From JANQFV01 sp964468185 (GTDB taxonomy: Bacteria > Planctomycetota > Phycisphaerae > UBA1845 > Fen-1342), in contig CAYXTR010000009.1 of NCBI GenBank assembly GCA_964468185.1, positions 88,301-152,300 on the forward strand: a stretch of 64,000 bases of DNA, given 5' to 3'. Of the stretch, positions 54,727-64,000 are shown in pieces; the stretch's first letter is position 1; the number at the start of each line of letters is the position of its first letter. Both the position numbers and the translations under genes were made by a program. The notes beneath the pieces were generated by a model that was not told where the DNA came from, made no database searches, and saw only the letters and a list, made by a program, of their open reading frames with translations.

Positions 54727-57700
54727 ATGGTACGAGTAAAGACAACAATCACAGTCGCGACACTTGCAATGGCAGTATCGCTCTACGCCAACGACGGACG
54801 CATACCACTGCGCGCCGACCACTCTCCGGCCGACGCGTTCGTGCCGACGTGGAAAGGCGATCCCGGCTTCCAGGACGCCACGGTTGATGGCGGGGTACTT
54901 TCCACCGATCGCTTTGGCTACGATGGCACCGTCACCCGGTACGACACGCTGGCGGATGCTCAGGCCGGCACCAACCCGATCGAGACCACCACAATCTCCG
55001 ATCGAGACCTATCGGTCTACGTCGTAAAAGGTTACGGCAACGACACCAACATTATCATGGGCTCGTGGTGGTACACCGAGGACGAGGGCTGCGACACCGA
55101 CAAGGGCCGCGCGGGTTACGGCAACGTCAACGGCAATACCGGCGTCGGTTTCATCCAGCTTTACGATGCTGATGGATCCACCGACGGCAGCCTGTCGATG
55201 GAGTTCCAGAACTATGACGGCACCTACTGGACGGACTTCGTGCTCGCCCTCAGCGGCACCAACGCCGACTATCCCAACGACTACGCCCGCTTCTGGGTCG
55301 AGTATCAGGGTGCGGGCGCCGATAAGGTCATCTACCATACGTACGAGTTGACGCTGACGGCCGGCGGTCTCGAGGGCGTCGAAGTGGCCCCGAGCGTCAT
55401 CGAGGCTACCAATCATCCGACGTCAGTGACGGGCACGTACTCCGGCATCTTCGAGAACGTCAGCACGACCTACCCCCAGAACAACGGCTTCTACGTGTTC
55501 AATCTGACGCTCAGCACGGATTGCTGGGCATTCACGGCGGATCTGACGCCCGAAATCTCCTATGACGGCTGCGGGACGTTCTCTGATGGCACGTTCGACG
55601 CCAGCTACTTCCTCGCTGCCAGTACCACCGCCCTCGACGCCGAGCCGTATCCGTTCGATGAATCGGCCCCACGCGTTGTCCAGGGCGATGCTCCCGCCGG
55701 CTGGGGGGCGAGCTGCTGGCAGGGCCCCGCGACGGGCAAGTCCAACTACCACGTGTGGTTCGAGGACGTCGCCAATGGCTATGCCGTGACGCTCGAGGAT
55801 CTGTTCGGTGCGGGTCACGGCCTGAAGGTTTCCGATATTGAGTCTATCAGCTTCTTCACCAAGAAGGGTGCGGCGGTGCCCGCCAACCGCGATTGGTGGA
55901 TCACGATCTACACGCAGTTCGAGAACGACGGTGACGACTCCGGCAGTTGGTACGACAGCCGGCTGCACGCAATCCCCGATGTCGGCCCCGGCTACACGCA
56001 GTCGTTCGTCTACGACGAGTGGAACCTGTGGACCACTGGCGACGGCGGCACCGCGACGAATCAGCTCGTCTTCTACGATAATCCGCGCGGTTTTGGCGGC
56101 TACTACGCCACGCTCGCCGACCTGGGCGCCGGCCCGGTTGACTGGGACGGTGACAACAGCGTCGACCATGATTACAGCGAGGAACTGCTGCTCAGCGTCA
56201 CGCTTCAGACGGACAGCGGTTGGAACGGCTTCGACGGCTACATCGACGGCCTGGTGGTTACGCTCACCGACGGCCGTATCGGTGCGGTCAACATGGTGGC
56301 CGGTCCGACCGACGCCTACGTTGATGACGACTACGCCGGCCTCGCCAGCGGCACCGTCGTCGACTGGCCCTACAACAGCGGAAACGGTGCTTACGTCATT
56401 GGCTACAACGCGTTCGCAACGATCCAAGAAGGCATCGACGCCGTAAGCGGCAGCACGGTCAACGTCGCCGCCGGCACGTATGTCGAGCAGGTGCACATCA
56501 CGACCGACAACCTTAACCTGATCGGCGCCGGCGTCGGCCAGACCATCCTGCAGTCGCCCGAGGAATTGCTGTTGTCGTTCAGCACCGGATCGAACGACAA
56601 CTATCCCGTTCTCTTCGTTGACGGCTGCACCGGTGCGAACATCACCGGCTTCACGATCGACGGCGCCAACCAGGGCGACACTAACTACCGCTTCATCGGC
56701 GTTGGCTTCTGGAACGCCGGTGGTAGTCTGGTGAATGCCGAAGTGCTCAATGTCATGAACAGCACGTTCAGCGGTGCGCAGCACGGCGTGGCGATCTACG
56801 CCTACAACAACACTGCTGGCCCGTACGACATCGTGCTCGATAGCATCGTCATCGATGAGTTCCAGAAGAACGCTGTCGCGCTGATGGGTGAAGGTCTGAC
56901 GGTTGACGTCGACGACCTGACCATCACAGGTGCGGGCGTGACCGATGTCACGGCGCAGAACGGCATCCAGATCGGTTACGGCGCAGGCGGCACGGTCGAC
57001 GATTGCTCGATCAGTGGCATCTACTGGGACGGTGACACGTGGACAGCCTCCGGCATGCTCCTGTACGACGCCACGGCCGTCGATATGACGAACGTGACGC
57101 TCGACGCGTGCCAGACTGCTATCTACAACCTCGACACGAGCGGCTCGTTTGTCGAGGGTGCCATTACCAACGGTGGCAATTTCTACGGCATCCTGGCGTA
57201 CAGCACCGGGGCGCTAGCCGCGAATCCAGTCGTGGTCGGTTGCCAGCCGCTGGTCGAAGACTATGCCGGCGAGCGCGACGCCCGGGCGCCCGTGGTTTTC
57301 GCCGTCGAGAACTCGATCATCACCGGCACCGACGTGGCCGACACCGTTGGCGTCTACGGCTACGCCGCCGGCCCCGTCGAACTCACCGTGACGAACTGCC
57401 AGATCGGCAACTGGGATTATGGCGTCGTGCTCCGCGAGGATGACAGCACGATCGTCAGCACCGTTTACGGCAATGACCTGGCAGGCAATACTTACGCCAT
57501 CGCGACCGACGTGGCGGCGACGCAGGACGCCTCCGGTAACTGGTACGGCGTGGCGATGCCGATGGACGTCGACGCACTGATCGATGGCGACATCGACTAC
57601 TCCCCATGGCTAGCCAGTGGCACCGACACGAGCGGTGATCCCGGCTTCCAGGGCGACTTCAGTGAGCTCTGGGTTGACGATGACAGCGGTCAGGTCGGCT

Positions 57701-60700
57701 CGGATGGCTACATCACCGAGGCCCTCGGCTTGGTCAATGGCAGCACGATCTACATCGCGCCGGGCACGTATCCGGACAATCTCCTGATCGACCAGCACGT
57801 CAACATCATCGGCTCGGGCAGCGGCGACAACCCGCTGGTCGATTCGATCATCGAGAATGACGCTAACGCCACCGTGATTCGCATCGCGGCTTCGGGTAAC
57901 TCAGCGGGCGACCCGCTGCTGTTCCAAGACTTCCGCGTCGTCGCAGATGGTATCTATGGCCTCGAGGTGCACAACGGACAGGATGTGCAGTATCTCAGGT
58001 GGGACAACGTGCAGGTCGTGGGCCCGGAGACGCAGACCATCGAGAACGAGATCGGCTTCAAGGTCGCGACCGATGCCAGTGTCAGCGACCTTGAGGTCGT
58101 AAGCTGCGCCTTCGACGGCTGCGACTACGGCTGGTACTTCGCCAAGCATGGTGACTGGGGTCCCGGTGGCAGCAACGTCGTGGGCGTATACGTCACCGAT
58201 ACCACCTTCTCGAACAACAGTTTCAAGGGTCTCTACCTTGAGAAGCTCTCCGAAGCCACGTTCGAGGATTGCGTCTTTGCGAATAACGGCTCGGATCCGT
58301 TCTGGAACGACACGTGGAACGGTGGCGTGGACATCAACCTCAAGGGTGAGGAAGTCTATCAAGACCTCGCGTTCATCTGCTGTGATGTGACCGGCAACGG
58401 CCTGGGTTACAAGGAAGGCGCCGGCTACATGATCAAGGCTCGCGACGATGGTGGCACCTACGGTGCCCACCCCGCCGCGCTGGATGGTGTGCTTATCGAC
58501 GGTGGCACGGTCAGCGGTAACGAGCGCGGTATTCGCTTCGGCGAGCCGGCCCAGGGCAACGCCGGCCCGACCAGCATCGTCATCAACAGTGTAAACGTGT
58601 ACGGCAACGTGCCGGCCTATGGCGGTAGCGATGGGTCGGCATACGGTGATCTGATTGACTGGCGCGCCGGTACCGCAGATGCCATCGACGCCACCAACAA
58701 CTACTGGGGTCAGACTGGCGGCCCGGTGGCTGGACAAGTCTACAGTGATGTCGAGCCTGATCCGGTGACCTCGCCGTACTCCGACATTCTCCTGGGATGT
58801 GGCGGCACCCTCTCATTGGTGATTGACGACAGTACCTGCTATACGGTCGAGAACGACACGCTGGTCGTTGAAGTCGTGGCCGAGGACTTCGAGGACACCA
58901 TCCTCGGCGGCCAGTTCAACTTCAGCTGGGACGACTCTGTGCTGAGCTTCCTCGACGCGGTGGTGGGTGACGCACCGTTCACCCGCCCAGTCGTTGCGTT
59001 GGATCCAACACCCGGCGGCCCCGACAACGATTGGTTCTACGCTGTCGGCATTCCCAATGGTGATCCCGGTTACAGCAGTACAGCGCCCGTTGTCATGGCG
59101 CGCCTGCAGTTCGAAATCATCGACGAGGCTTGTGATGTAGCCGCACTCGTGACGCTCAACGGCGGCGCGATCCCGTTCCAGACGCGCCTGACGCAGCCGG
59201 ATCCCAACGGCGGTGGCATGCCGCTGTACGCCGGCCTGCTGACCGACGCCAACGCGATCACGATCGACTGGACCGCGCCCGTCCTGACGTGCCCGGACGA
59301 CGTCGAGCTAAACAACGACCCCGGCGTCTGCGAGGCCACGCTCGCGTACATCGAGACGTTCGACGATCCAGTGTGCACGTCCGACAACCAGTCGGCGGAT
59401 TGCTGGTACGTCGATCGCTACGCCCCGGCCGCGTTCGAGATGTACGACTTCAACGGCGAGAACGTGCTCAAACACAGCATCTCGTCGGCAGATTCCTACG
59501 GCAATCGCCCGAGTGGCTATCAAAGCACGTCCTACAACTACCAGGGCCGCAAGTACGATGTCGACATTGCCGCAGGCTTCGAGGTCTCGGTGGACCTGTA
59601 CATTCCCGCCTCGTGGAATGGGGACGCCCGTCACGCGAGTCTGTGGGCAACGACCTACGACGCGCAGGGTAACCTGAGCGGCTACCCGATCATGGGCTTC
59701 ACGTCGAGTGATCCCAATGATCCGCTCAACCCGAACCCGAATCCTGCCAATGTGGTCGCCCAGTTCCGGGCCTGGCGGGACGAAAACCCCGGCTCTGGCT
59801 GGGAAGACCTCGGTCTGCCCACGGGCTTCGCGTACGACGAGTGGTACACGCTTACGTTCAAAGCCGACGTCGATCAGTACACGTACACGATCGATGGCCC
59901 CGGCGGATCGCTCACGTATACGTACGCAAAGGCCGGTGAAGTGGCGCGCATCGCCAACGTGATGCTGCAAGCCTATAACTTCAGCGATGCCACCTACCCG
60001 GTCGGCGACGACTACGACGTCTACTGGGATAACATGACACTGGGGCCGCGTGGACCGCTCGTCGAGGAAGCATGCTGCTTGCAACTCATCGAGTACGTCC
60101 GCGGTGACGACCCCGGCCTGACCCTCGAAGACCCGTTCCCGGTCGGCACCACGACGATCACATGGATGGCAGAGGATTGCTGTGGCAACCTCGGCTCCTG
60201 TGAGCAGCTCGTGACCGTCTACGACGTCGAACCGCCAGTCGTCACCTGCCCGAGCGACATCGAGGTCAACGCGGATGCCGGCCTGTGCACCGCCGAGGTC
60301 ACGTGGCCTGCCGCGACGGCAGACGACAACTGTGACGGCAACGTATCGGCCAGCGTGGTCTATGACATCGACTTGGACAATGACGGCTCCGTCGACGTGA
60401 CCGATCAGGCCGCGACGGTCTACACCTTTGGTGTGGGCACGCATCGGGTGATCGCCAAGGCGTATGACACCGCCGTTCCGCCGAATGAGGGCACCTGCGA
60501 GTTCCTGGTCACCGTCCTGCCGTTCAACGACTTCGTCGTCGATCTCGAGCTGCAGGGCGCAATCGTCACCGACCTGACCCGCTGCGTGACCTTTACGTTC
60601 TACGAGGATTGCAGCAACGGCGGTACCGTGACCTTGCAGAAGGACGTCACCTTCATCCGCGACGCGTCATCGCCGCATCATGGCTTCGCCATGGCGGTGT

Positions 60701-61320
60701 TCACCGATCTGCCGTGCAGCGAGTTCGGCTACACCTGCGTCACCGCGCAGGATGACCTGCACACCCTCGTGCGTCAGGTGGGCCTGGCCGTCAGCGGCAC
60801 GCAGTATGTTGCCGACTTCACGGGCGCCAACCTGCTCGTGCAGGGCGACTATTACGATGACGTCGATGACTTCGGCGTCGACTTCATCGACATCGTTGAC
60901 TTCGGCGTGTTCGTGGCCGAGTTCGGCGCCAACTACGACTCCAACGGCGACACGATTGTCGACGGCGATACGCCGTGCGGCGTGTTCTCCGTGCACGCCG
61001 ATGCCAACGGCGACGGCGCGGTGGATGCCAGTGATTACGGCTTCATCACGTCGCAGTTCGGTTTGCTCGGCGACTACGGGTGCTGCACGACCGTTACCGC
61101 ACCGATGCCGCGCCGCTCGATCACCGTCGCCCAGCTCTACGACATGGGCCTCGACGCGGTGGCCGAATCGGCTGATATCAACGGCGACGGCATGGTCAAC
61201 CTGACCGACGTCGAGTTGTTCTTCGAAGGACCCCAGCAGGATCCGACGGGCCTGCCCGCCGACTCCGATCAGGGATTCGACCTGCCAGGCGCACCCGGCC
61301 TGCGCACGCTCGATCGCTAA
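54727..61320 (+). CDS. Giant secreted beta-helix/HYR/dockerin-like protein
   Basis: 2197 residues; AGGAGTGAGAGGA precedes the ATG. Signal-like N-terminus (VATLAMAVSLYA). Residues about 30-520 are two beta-sandwich-like regions. Two parallel beta-helix regions follow (about 535-975 and 985-1355), each opening with the 'A-x-I-Q/G-x-x-I/V ... G-S-T-I/V-x-V/I-A-P/A-G-T-Y' motif of DUF1565/NosD-like repeats. Then a cohesin-like domain (about 1358-1510), a HYR domain split by a lectin-like insert (1519-1830), a second HYR domain (about 1832-1935), and dockerin-like calcium loops DANGDGAVDASDY and DINGDGMVNLTD near the end. Probably a large cell-surface or exported matrix protein, perhaps docking to cohesin partners. 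Confidence 0.88.
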   Translation: MVRVKTTITVATLAMAVSLYANDGRIPLRADHSPADAFVPTWKGDPGFQDATVDGGVLSTDRFGYDGTVTRYDTLADAQAGTNPIETTTISDRDLSVYVVKGYGNDTNIIMGSWWYTEDEGCDTDKGRAGYGNVNGNTGVGFIQLYDADGSTDGSLSMEFQNYDGTYWTDFVLALSGTNADYPNDYARFWVEYQGAGADKVIYHTYELTLTAGGLEGVEVAPSVIEATNHPTSVTGTYSGIFENVSTTYPQNNGFYVFNLTLSTDCWAFTADLTPEISYDGCGTFSDGTFDASYFLAASTTALDAEPYPFDESAPRVVQGDAPAGWGASCWQGPATGKSNYHVWFEDVANGYAVTLEDLFGAGHGLKVSDIESISFFTKKGAAVPANRDWWITIYTQFENDGDDSGSWYDSRLHAIPDVGPGYTQSFVYDEWNLWTTGDGGTATNQLVFYDNPRGFGGYYATLADLGAGPVDWDGDNSVDHDYSEELLLSVTLQTDSGWNGFDGYIDGLVVTLTDGRIGAVNMVAGPTDAYVDDDYAGLASGTVVDWPYNSGNGAYVIGYNAFATIQEGIDAVSGSTVNVAAGTYVEQVHITTDNLNLIGAGVGQTILQSPEELLLSFSTGSNDNYPVLFVDGCTGANITGFTIDGANQGDTNYRFIGVGFWNAGGSLVNAEVLNVMNSTFSGAQHGVAIYAYNNTAGPYDIVLDSIVIDEFQKNAVALMGEGLTVDVDDLTITGAGVTDVTAQNGIQIGYGAGGTVDDCSISGIYWDGDTWTASGMLLYDATAVDMTNVTLDACQTAIYNLDTSGSFVEGAITNGGNFYGILAYSTGALAANPVVVGCQPLVEDYAGERDARAPVVFAVENSIITGTDVADTVGVYGYAAGPVELTVTNCQIGNWDYGVVLREDDSTIVSTVYGNDLAGNTYAIATDVAATQDASGNWYGVAMPMDVDALIDGDIDYSPWLASGTDTSGDPGFQGDFSELWVDDDSGQVGSDGYITEALGLVNGSTIYIAPGTYPDNLLIDQHVNIIGSGSGDNPLVDSIIENDANATVIRIAASGNSAGDPLLFQDFRVVADGIYGLEVHNGQDVQYLRWDNVQVVGPETQTIENEIGFKVATDASVSDLEVVSCAFDGCDYGWYFAKHGDWGPGGSNVVGVYVTDTTFSNNSFKGLYLEKLSEATFEDCVFANNGSDPFWNDTWNGGVDINLKGEEVYQDLAFICCDVTGNGLGYKEGAGYMIKARDDGGTYGAHPAALDGVLIDGGTVSGNERGIRFGEPAQGNAGPTSIVINSVNVYGNVPAYGGSDGSAYGDLIDWRAGTADAIDATNNYWGQTGGPVAGQVYSDVEPDPVTSPYSDILLGCGGTLSLVIDDSTCYTVENDTLVVEVVAEDFEDTILGGQFNFSWDDSVLSFLDAVVGDAPFTRPVVALDPTPGGPDNDWFYAVGIPNGDPGYSSTAPVVMARLQFEIIDEACDVAALVTLNGGAIPFQTRLTQPDPNGGGMPLYAGLLTDANAITIDWTAPVLTCPDDVELNNDPGVCEATLAYIETFDDPVCTSDNQSADCWYVDRYAPAAFEMYDFNGENVLKHSISSADSYGNRPSGYQSTSYNYQGRKYDVDIAAGFEVSVDLYIPASWNGDARHASLWATTYDAQGNLSGYPIMGFTSSDPNDPLNPNPNPANVVAQFRAWRDENPGSGWEDLGLPTGFAYDEWYTLTFKADVDQYTYTIDGPGGSLTYTYAKAGEVARIANVMLQAYNFSDATYPVGDDYDVYWDNMTLGPRGPLVEEACCLQLIEYVRGDDPGLTLEDPFPVGTTTITWMAEDCCGNLGSCEQLVTVYDVEPPVVTCPSDIEVNADAGLCTAEVTWPAATADDNCDGNVSASVVYDIDLDNDGSVDVTDQAATVYTFGVGTHRVIAKAYDTAVPPNEGTCEFLVTVLPFNDFVVDLELQGAIVTDLTRCVTFTFYEDCSNGGTVTLQKDVTFIRDASSPHHGFAMAVFTDLPCSEFGYTCVTAQDDLHTLVRQVGLAVSGTQYVADFTGANLLVQGDYYDDVDDFGVDFIDIVDFGVFVAEFGANYDSNGDTIVDGDTPCGVFSVHADANGDGAVDASDYGFITSQFGLLGDYGCCTTVTAPMPRRSITVAQLYDMGLDAVAESADINGDGMVNLTDVELFFEGPQQDPTGLPADSDQGFDLPGAPGLRTLDR

Positions 61321-61329
61321 GTAACGACC

Positions 61330-61370
61330 GCACCGCCGTGCGACCTCAGCGGGTCGTACGGCGGTGCTTT
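61330..61370 (+). terminator. Strong intrinsic terminator
   Basis: A 16-base stem (61330-61345 with 61352-61367, one G-T wobble) with a six-base loop, followed by TTTGTT. It lies ten bases after the stop of the giant gene. Confidence 0.9.
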
Positions 61371-61608
61371 GTTCCGATATGTTCGGACCTCAAGGGGCGT
61401 GATGCCCGTTACCGTGGAGTGGGGATGGCAGGTCGTCGTCATGTGTCCGGCTGGAATTGTGCCAGCGCACGCCAAGTCGCAGCGGGGAATAGGGACCGCC
61501 GGCACGTGATGGCCCTGCCCATCCTGCTCCACCGAATCTCACACTGCGGGGGACCTCTCCGGTGAGGGGCCGATGCAGTTGCATTTCTAATGAAAGGGAG
61601 ACGGAACA

Positions 61609-64000
61609 ATGCAAGGGAAGAGTGGACAGTGTTTGATGATATGTGCCCTGGCGGCAGCGCTGACGCTGACCGGCCAGGCGCTGGCGGACAAAGTGGCGCC
61701 GCCGGCACCGAATTCGACGGCGGCCGTGCGCCCCGTCCAGGAATCCGTTGACGAAGCGGCCCAGCGCTCGCTGACGAGTGCATCTCAGGCGGATGTGATC
61801 AAGAAGGAGGTGGACGCCCCACGCGGCGGTGGCGACGGCCGTGAAGGTGGTGAAACGTGCGCCGATGCGTTCGTCATTCCCGCACTGCCGTACACCGACA
61901 TGGGCGACACCTGCGACAACGTGGATGAGTACGACGCGGTCTGCCCGTTCACAGGTTCTACTTCGCCTGACGTCGTGTACGCGTACACACCAACGGAAGA
62001 CATCAGCATCCGAATCGATGTGTGCGAGTCTTACTACGACACCAAAGTGTTCGTCTATGAAGATGATTGCAGCTATGGTGATGACATCGCCTGTAATGAC
62101 GATGGATGCAGCAACTCGCAGGGCCAGCCCTATCGTTCCCTGCTCGAAGAGGTTCCGCTTACGGCCGGACACACGTATTACATCGTCATCGATGGGTATG
62201 GCGGCGATTGTGGTGAGTACAACCTTGCAGTCACAGCCGTGGAAGGATGCGACGTCGAATGCCCGCCGGGCGCCACGCCCGAGGGCGAACCCGTTTGCGA
62301 AGACGAATACGTCGACGTCTTCAACGGCGGCTGCAACAGCGATCCGTTTGTCTTCTCGACCATTACCTGCGGCGAAGCAGTCTGCGGTACGTCGGGCACG
62401 TTCCTGTTTGGCGGTAGCGAGTATCGCGACACCGACTGGTATCGGTTGGATCTGACCGAGCCGACCACGATCACGTGGACGGCCGTCGCCGAGTTCCCCG
62501 TGTTGATCTTCATCATCGACGCCGGCACCGAGGACTGCGTCGATTACACGATTCTCGGTAGCGCCACGGCGGCCCCCTGTGATCCGGCTACGCTCACGTT
62601 CGAATGTGTGCCCGCCGGCGTCTACTGGCTGTGGGTTGGGCCACCTGTCTACGAGGGTGTCGACTGCGGCGCGGAGTATGTCGCGACGCTCGATTGCGTG
62701 CCCTGTGGTGGTTGCACCCCAGACTACACCGTCACCGCGCCGGGCAGCTGGACCGGAAACACCTGCGGTGCCGGAAACGACTGCGGCCTGAGTGATAGCG
62801 AAGAGCACATCTACCAGGTGAGCATTCCTGCCGACGGCGAGTGGACCTTCTCGTTGTGCGGGTCGAGCTACGACACGATAATCTGCGTCGGCACCACGTG
62901 CTGTGGTGATGAAATCGCGTGCAACGACGATTTCTGCGGCCTCCAGTCCGAGGTGACGGTCAATATCACTGCCGGCACCTACTATGTCGCCGTTGAAGGA
63001 TATGCCACAAACTGTGGCGACTACGAACTCGTCATTACACCGGTCGAGGCGTGTGACGTGGAATGCCCGCCGGGTGCCACCCCCGAGGCCGAACCGTGCG
63101 GCGACGATACCAACGGCGGTTGCAACATGGACGTACCGGCCTTCGAGCCGCTCGCGTGCGGCGAGACCAAATGCGCCACCGCCTGGTACGATGGCTCCAC
63201 GCGCGACACCGACTGGTACGAAATCGTACTCAGCGAATGGTCGGTCCTGACCCTGACGGCCGAGTTCGAGTTTGAAGGCGTATTCGGTCTGATTGAGCAA
63301 GTCGTCCTCGGTGTCCCCGGCTGTGACAACGTCACGGGGTCCATTTCTCCGTACCTTGTCGTCAATGAGTGTGAACCGGGCACGATTACGACAGACTGCA
63401 TCCCGCCGGGAACCTACTACATCTTCGCCGGCTCAACCTTCGGCGATATTGTCGAGTGCCCCGCAGAGTATTACCTGACGGCGGAATGCACACCCTGCGA
63501 ACCGTCGTACTGTGAAGCTACGAGCAGCAGTTGCGACGAGTACATCGGCCAGGTCACCGTCGGCGACATCGACAATGGCCCCACCGACTGCGACAACTAC
63601 GCCGACTACACCGCCATCTCCACCGAACTGGACCTCGGCGGCAGCTACCCGATTACCGTGCTCAACGGTGGTACCGCCTGGAGCAGTGATCTGGTTACCG
63701 TCTGGATCGACTGGAACCAGAACTACCTCTTCACCGACGCGGGCGAGGAATACGCCCTGACGTCGGACGACGGCGGCCTGACCTTTACCGGAACGATCGA
63801 TGTGCCGGTCGATGCCGCCCGCGGCGCCACCCGCATGCGCGTCCGCATGGAATACAGCTCGTCGGTGGGCCCCTGCGGCACGTCATCCTGGGGCGAAGTC
63901 GAGGACTACACGGTCATCGTGCCCGAGGCCTCCCTCGACCTCGAAGCCGATCAGGACTGCTACCTCGCCGGCGACACCGTCACCGTCGAGATCTGGATGC
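61609..64000 (+). CDS. Secreted Cys-rich protein with PPC-like repeats and a GEVED domain (3' partial)
   Basis: Open from the ATG at 61609 (GGGAG upstream) to the window end without a stop, so at least 797 residues. Signal peptide MQGKSGQCLMICALAAALTLTGQALA. Four or more beta-sandwich repeats follow with the pattern 'DTDWY ... L-T/S-E-x-x ... C-x-P-x-G-x-Y-Y/W', and 'YDT-x-x-x-V ... D-D-x-C ... Y-Y-I/V-x-V/I-x-G-Y ... C-G-x-Y', which fit bacterial pre-peptidase C-terminal (PPC) domains. Short CDVECPPGATPE linkers separate them. Near the end, a VWIDWNQNYLF block and SSWGEVEDYTV identify a GEVED domain. Function unknown; probably surface-exposed or secreted. It forms a pair with the preceding giant gene but has a terminator between. 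Confidence 0.88.
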   Translation, partial: MQGKSGQCLMICALAAALTLTGQALADKVAPPAPNSTAAVRPVQESVDEAAQRSLTSASQADVIKKEVDAPRGGGDGREGGETCADAFVIPALPYTDMGDTCDNVDEYDAVCPFTGSTSPDVVYAYTPTEDISIRIDVCESYYDTKVFVYEDDCSYGDDIACNDDGCSNSQGQPYRSLLEEVPLTAGHTYYIVIDGYGGDCGEYNLAVTAVEGCDVECPPGATPEGEPVCEDEYVDVFNGGCNSDPFVFSTITCGEAVCGTSGTFLFGGSEYRDTDWYRLDLTEPTTITWTAVAEFPVLIFIIDAGTEDCVDYTILGSATAAPCDPATLTFECVPAGVYWLWVGPPVYEGVDCGAEYVATLDCVPCGGCTPDYTVTAPGSWTGNTCGAGNDCGLSDSEEHIYQVSIPADGEWTFSLCGSSYDTIICVGTTCCGDEIACNDDFCGLQSEVTVNITAGTYYVAVEGYATNCGDYELVITPVEACDVECPPGATPEAEPCGDDTNGGCNMDVPAFEPLACGETKCATAWYDGSTRDTDWYEIVLSEWSVLTLTAEFEFEGVFGLIEQVVLGVPGCDNVTGSISPYLVVNECEPGTITTDCIPPGTYYIFAGSTFGDIVECPAEYYLTAECTPCEPSYCEATSSSCDEYIGQVTVGDIDNGPTDCDNYADYTAISTELDLGGSYPITVLNGGTAWSSDLVTVWIDWNQNYLFTDAGEEYALTSDDGGLTFTGTIDVPVDAARGATRMRVRMEYSSSVGPCGTSSWGEVEDYTVIVPEASLDLEADQDCYLAGDTVTVEIWM

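Noticed and set aside
59308..60444. 378-codon minus-strand open frame
   Set aside because: Antisense of the giant HYR/dockerin-like gene; typical shadow composition.
61390..63300. 636-codon minus-strand open frame
   Set aside because: It is the antisense of the secreted PPC/GEVED gene, which has a ribosome site, signal peptide and clear repeats. Its own protein shows only the skewed composition of a shadow frame.
1..64000. tRNA, rRNA, tmRNA or SRP RNA genes
   Set aside because: No stretch between genes showed the conserved cores of these RNAs by eye; a tRNAscan/Infernal run would settle it.

Overview
The window comes from a GC-rich bacterial chromosome, most likely a planctomycete of the Phycisphaerae type. 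This is an inference from gene content: very large secreted proteins built from Ig-like, beta-helix, HYR and dockerin-like modules, C-terminal sorting-like tails, a streptopain-like protease with a repeat tail, a bacterial Thi4 and an OPT-family transporter. There is no rRNA, tRNA, insertion sequence or CRISPR array. One run of 100 Ns (2202-2301) interrupts the first gene.

Layout. 1-7653: 3' part of a giant Ig-repeat surface protein and a small lipoprotein. 8059-11574: secreted C10 protease. 11654-13884 (minus): SGNH hydrolase and a PLP decarboxylase. 14108-16522: a long coiled-coil protein. 16597-18846 (minus): a LexA/S24-like regulator followed by aroA. 18987-20198 (minus): FHA protein and a membrane-anchored partner. 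20317-23049: hemW convergent with a cellulose-synthase-like glycosyltransferase. 23230-25729: a possible structured RNA with a strong terminator, a lipoprotein, and a saccharopine-dehydrogenase-like enzyme. 25960-28713: a PilT ATPase and a secreted deiminase-like protein.

28686-36844 is the most interesting block. A MerR-type B12-domain regulator of the CarH/LitR photoreceptor family is divergent from fasciclin, DUF378, SDR and epimerase-like genes, an FeS-type photolyase and a class I photolyase. This is a typical light-response island. However, the regulator has lost both histidines that contact cobalt in known CarH while keeping the W-x9-EH cap motif. The divergent side begins with a good promoter and about 300 bases containing three strong hairpins.

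36872-45958: an AsmA-like giant, a small unknown protein, and (minus) mnmG followed by an HTH-receiver regulator and an HDOD-histidine kinase, with a clear promoter carrying an inverted repeat. 46086-49833: a propeller-transglutaminase fusion and an OPT transporter. 49929-51000: promoter, TPP riboswitch, a 23-codon ORF and a His-type thi4. 51136-53615: a metal-type permease and a WYL regulator. 53616-54726: no gene recognised. 54727-64000: a 2197-residue beta-helix/HYR/dockerin-like protein with a good terminator, then the 5' part of a PPC/GEVED-type secreted protein that runs off the window.

Genes cooperate mainly as short units: regulator plus aroA, FHA plus membrane protein, receiver plus kinase, riboswitch plus thi4, and the photolyase run, in which stop and start codons overlap or nearly touch. 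The remaining genes are mostly single secreted or envelope proteins.
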